DNA of 64,000 nucleotides from Saccharomycopsis phalli (Eukaryota > Ascomycota > Saccharomycetes > Ascoideales > Saccharomycopsidaceae), in assembly GCA_020342235.1 (NCBI GenBank), contig CP073213.1:970501-1034500 (forward strand), in the 5' to 3' direction. Positions within the stretch are counted from its first letter, which is position 1, and each line of letters opens with the position of its first letter. The position numbers and the translations under genes are program-made. The notes beneath the pieces are model-generated. The model did not search any database and had not been told where the DNA came from. It saw nothing but the letters and a program-made list of their open reading frames with translations. Positions 60,888 through 64,000 of the stretch are shown piece after piece.

Positions 60888-62372
60888 ATGAACTTGAAAG
60901 TTACAACCACATCCGGCGGTGGCCCCATTACGGTTACTGTAAGTTAATCCGCACCTCGTCTCTGCTAACCTCAGGCTGGAAATGCCGACAGCATCATGAA
61001 CATCAAGCAGCAAATTGCGGCGAAAACCGGCGTCGACGCCAAAAACTTGGCAATTTTCGTCGAGTTGAAGGACAACAAGTCCATTGCCGACTACTTCCTA
61101 GATTCCGAGTCGCGCCTCCAAGTGGGTATCAAGTTTTCCGAGCCTGACGTCCTCACTCCTACTCCCTCGGGAAATACAAGTATAAATGGGATGCACAACT
61201 CCCCCTTGCCTGTTCAGACTGAATCCGCCCCGGTTGCTCCTCCTTATTTGGCTCCGGCTCGTGATTTGCAAGACTCCCATGGCTCTTCAACGGTCTCAGT
61301 TCCGTCACTTGTCGTCAGTCCTACCCCAAACGTCCTTCCGAGTCAATCTCAAGGCTCAACCCAGGCTGAGATTCCTCCATCGGAAATTCCTCCTGAAAAC
61401 ACGTCCCACACTGAGATTCCTCCATTGGAAATTCCTCCTGAAAACTCATCCCACACTGAGATTCCTCCTCTGCAAATTCCTCCTGAAAACTCAGCCAGTA
61501 ACGACGACTTGGGCGGAGGTTATGTGCGTGGCAGCTTGGAAATGGACGGACCTCCACCGTCATTTGATGACATTGGCACCACCCAGCCGATGCCACTCCC
61601 TCCAGCATACACAGCTAGCCATGGATCTCTGGTACCAGTATCACCTCTGGCCACCCAGCAAACCACCGGGAATACCGATCTTGTAATTGCCGTCTGGTCT
61701 GGCTCGGTTCCAAGCTTGTTCACCGTGAAAAGCGACATCGCCACAGTGAGCTTCTTAAAGGACCAAATCCAGCGGAAGCTCAATGTGGGCACGTCTATGC
61801 AGATATTGAAAAACTCACAGGGCCAGTTTTTGGCCCCAGACACCCAGCTTCTCAGTGATCTTGGCGTGTGCTCCGACCCAAACGTCTTCATGGAAGAGGC
61901 CAGAAACGACACCGAGGGTGGTACCGACACAATTCGCGTCAGATTGCTCAGTCGCGGCAGCTCGATCTTCAACATTGACATCAACTTGGCTCTGAGGGTC
62001 AGCGTGTTGAAGGAGGATATCGAGCGGAAAGTCAACATTGCTCCTGCCTCACAGAAGTTGGTGTATCGCGGCTCGATTCTCCAGAATGATCGTACGCTTG
62101 CTAGCTATGGCATTGTCGCCCAGACAGAGGTCTTTTTGTTCTTAATCACCAAGGATACCTCCCGGGTCTCGGTCCTCTACTACAAGGATGTTCTCAAGGT
62201 CGATACCTTTGACCTCAAGCCAAGCGATACTCTTGGTGCCTTGAAAACCATGATCACCGAAGCTTCAGGGACGCATGATTTTCAAATATGGTTCAAGGGA
62301 ATGCCATTGGCTGACGACAAGAATATATCGTCGTACGGCATAGTCGACGGGTCCAAAGTGTTGGTCAAGTAG
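60888..62372 (+). CDS. Protein with four ubiquitin-like folds and a proline-rich repeat linker, spliced
   Basis: Exons 60888-60938 and 60975-62372, 482 aa; 36-nt intron (GTAAGT, GCTAACCTCAG, phase 0). The first domain (residues ~1-72) resembles a UBL: MNLKVTTTSGGGPITVTAG, NIKQQIAAKTGVDAKNLAIF. A Pro/Ser/Thr linker (73-250) contains three 15-residue repeats (EIPPLEIPPENSSHT type). Three more UBL-like domains run head to tail: ~251-327, ~335-405 (LKEDIERKVNIAPASQKLVY, the clearest ubiquitin/UBX-like I-x-x-K-x-x-I pattern) and ~412-482 (FKGMPLADDKNISSYGI). The protein ends VLVK, with no diglycine, so it is not a conjugated modifier. I do not recognise a named orthologue. It may be a scaffold for UBL-binding partners such as the proteasome or Cdc48. 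Confidence 0.65.
61368..61502 (+). repeat. 45-bp coding repeat in the multi-UBL gene
   Basis: Three consecutive 45-bp units (61368, 61413, 61458), in frame, each encoding EIPP-x-x-IPPEN-S-x-x-x. The first two differ by a few bases; the third diverges at its end. Confidence 0.92.
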
Positions 62373-62676
62373 CCAGCTTATCTAGCAATTGCCTATGGAT
62401 AGTCTGCCATAAAAGTTGAATGAGTCGTACACATGGTCCACCAAACAGTTTTACGACAAACATTAATCTGTTGGTAGCGGAAAAGGGTTGGTGGTCGGTA
62501 ATCACTGGTGCAATTTCTATTGATATATACGTCGGATTTGCTAGTACAATATATATATACGCTGTTGGTTTATCAGGCATGACGGTATGTTTTTCAGGTT
62601 TTACGCACTGTAGATTTCCACCTGCATACTCGCCTCCATTTTGGCCACCCAATATTTCATTTCACACAACCACTCC
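62373..62676. other. 304-bp spacer before ECM29
   Basis: Only a short (TA)n run near 62550-62560 stands out. No gene recognised; presumably the ECM29 promoter. Confidence 0.4.
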
Positions 62677-64000
62677 ATGGAAGCAGAACTACAGCTAATC
62701 GATAAAGTCGAGCTCAGAATCACGCTTGCTAGCTCCCAAGACAAGTTCCAAGCCAATTTAAATACTTTTCTTGGGCCATTGCTCCTCAAGTTGGCTTCTC
62801 CACACAATGAAGTCAAGTCCAAAGTCCGCCAGTTTATTGGCCACTTGATGACGCGAATCAACTCGTATCCGACCATGGAATTACCTGTCGATAAATTGCT
62901 TGATCAGGCTGCTCAAGCCGAGTTAGATGGCTCCGTGAAATTGTACACATACTTGTTCATCGCCAAGGCTTTGGAACGTGTGCTGAACCTCTCCTCAATC
63001 ATCGAGTATTTTCCCCGGATTCTAGACATCCTCACCGTGGAAATCACAAAGTCAAACCAGTTGGTTCTTGCACGATGCTTCAATATCTTACTCAAGTTGA
63101 TCGACAAGTTCTCCGAGAATCAGTTGCGTAACTTCTCGGACTTCTACCTGACCACTGAGCATTTCACCGAGTCATTTCTAAAATTGGACCAGGACAAACC
63201 CCGCTTGGACTTTATCTTTGACAAGTTTACCAAATTGCTCTTGTTGGTCAGCGGCAGTAATTCTGGGCCCGGCTTAAATCCAGCTGACGTCAAGTTTCTT
63301 ACCGAAAGTGCTGGTGTGCAATATAACCCCAAATCCTTGAAAGACATCAAACTAAAGGTTGTTTTATTTGTGAATAACTTAAATGTTCAGAACGAAACTC
63401 TCAACTTGAATATTTATTTATTCAATTATCTATTGTTTGCCGGTGGCAACTCCAACTCTGCAATCAGAGACGTTGCCATTAATCTTCTCCGCAGAATCGA
63501 CACCTCAAAATTGGTAGACATTGATGCATTGTTGGATCTTAATGTGACCTACTTTTTGGGTAATAACTGCCTTCCGGTCCCCAGTGACATTCAAGAAATT
63601 ATCATAACCAAGATCTTTCTCAAGAGCAAAAACATTCTCAAGGCTAATCAGAATGTTCTAATTAATATCTCAAAGCAGGGTCTTTCCTCATCCAATTCAA
63701 AACTTGCAAAGTCTTCCATCTTGTTCACCAGGTATGTTGCAGTTCAAAATAAAGGCACCATCAAGACATTTAACAGAAATTTGGCAACCATTGTCTTTGA
63801 CGCAATTCACTCCGATGGTTGGCCAAAACAGACTTCTGGAAACCTGGCGGAGCGGATACTACAATATGAGACCTTGGCTGATTTACTCATTGGTGATACC
63901 AACTTGTTGTTTGAGAATGATTTTCGTTATGTGAAATTCTTTTTTGACTCGTTGAACGGCGAAATTTCCGAAAATATCATTGTTGTTCAAGAATGTTTGG
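62677..64000 (+). CDS. ECM29: Proteasome scaffold Ecm29, 3' end off the window
   Basis: Open from ATG 62677 to the window edge (441 codons) without a stop. The N-terminus MEAELQLIDKVELRITLASS, then KFQANLNTFLGPLLLKLASP, aligns well with Saccharomyces Ecm29 (VEKAELRLAIADS, NLQTFLPPLLLKLASP). Further in, FDKFTKLLLLVSGS, GPGLNPADVKFLTESAGVQY and AERILQYETLADLLIGDTNL also correspond. Ecm29 is a ~1870-aa HEAT-repeat protein that clamps the 20S core and 19S cap and helps quality control of 26S proteasomes. The visible part is HEAT-like helices only. It is the second proteasome-related gene here besides MUB1, which targets Rpn4. Confidence 0.93.
   Translation, partial: MEAELQLIDKVELRITLASSQDKFQANLNTFLGPLLLKLASPHNEVKSKVRQFIGHLMTRINSYPTMELPVDKLLDQAAQAELDGSVKLYTYLFIAKALERVLNLSSIIEYFPRILDILTVEITKSNQLVLARCFNILLKLIDKFSENQLRNFSDFYLTTEHFTESFLKLDQDKPRLDFIFDKFTKLLLLVSGSNSGPGLNPADVKFLTESAGVQYNPKSLKDIKLKVVLFVNNLNVQNETLNLNIYLFNYLLFAGGNSNSAIRDVAINLLRRIDTSKLVDIDALLDLNVTYFLGNNCLPVPSDIQEIIITKIFLKSKNILKANQNVLINISKQGLSSSNSKLAKSSILFTRYVAVQNKGTIKTFNRNLATIVFDAIHSDGWPKQTSGNLAERILQYETLADLLIGDTNLLFENDFRYVKFFFDSLNGEISENIIVVQECL

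Overview
The window is nuclear DNA from an ascomycete budding yeast (Saccharomycotina). It holds about 29 protein genes and one tRNA, densely packed and nearly all single-copy housekeeping genes. Several features argue against a Saccharomyces-type yeast: a mitochondrial complex I accessory subunit, a cytochrome-b5 delta-8 sphingolipid desaturase and a kinesin-3 motor. CTG codons are rare (one among roughly 30 leucine-type codons in the arginase gene), and the ones I checked lie mostly at variable positions, which suits a CTG-Ser yeast. I cannot prove the genetic code or name a species from this window.

Layout. 1-7 kb: an Sng1-type membrane protein cut by the left edge, MLH1, a PXA/nexin-C membrane-tether protein and a complex I subunit. 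7-19 kb: arginase, the largest RNA polymerase III subunit, an SSU1-type sulfite exporter, the sphingolipid desaturase and a mitochondrial cysteine synthase. All five are on the + strand, and tandem-repeat arrays lie in the spacers behind them. 19-29 kb: a tiny spliced ORF, an Ent4-like epsin, an Snm1-like RNase MRP subunit, BUB3, tRNA-Glu(CUC), OCA5 and PRP19. 29-49 kb: the 9.4-kb VPS13, FMT1, a tail-less kinesin-3, an NPL3-type RGG protein with a duplicated RRM exon, an SNU71/RBM25-like PWI protein, dynein light chain DYN2 (three exons), a PTM1-type seven-TM protein and BET3. 49-64 kb: an enlarged MUB1, an SNX41/ATG20-type sorting nexin, RIA1/EFL1, an OAC1-like carrier, a protein with four ubiquitin-like folds, and the start of ECM29 cut by the right edge.

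Splicing. I reconstructed twelve introns in ten genes. Eleven are 36-55 nt; one DYN2 intron is 223 nt. Donors are GTAAGT, GTACGT or GTGAGT. The CTRAY branch site lies only a few bases from the acceptor, and two acceptors are AAG rather than YAG. Most introns follow a very short first exon, so simple ORF calling loses the true N-termini of MLH1, BUB3, PRP19, VPS13, DYN2, BET3, OAC1 and the ubiquitin-like protein.

How the genes relate. Groups share a process without forming a cluster: splicing (PRP19, NPL3, SNU71), membrane traffic and lipid transport (VPS13, BET3, SNX41, ENT4, PXA protein), protein turnover (MUB1, ECM29, multi-UBL protein), ribosome/RNA metabolism (RPO31, RIA1, SNM1) and sulfur (SSU1, MCY1). 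RPO31 and RIA1 share an RRPE-like promoter element. No secondary-metabolite cluster, CRISPR array, transposon or viral fossil was recognised.
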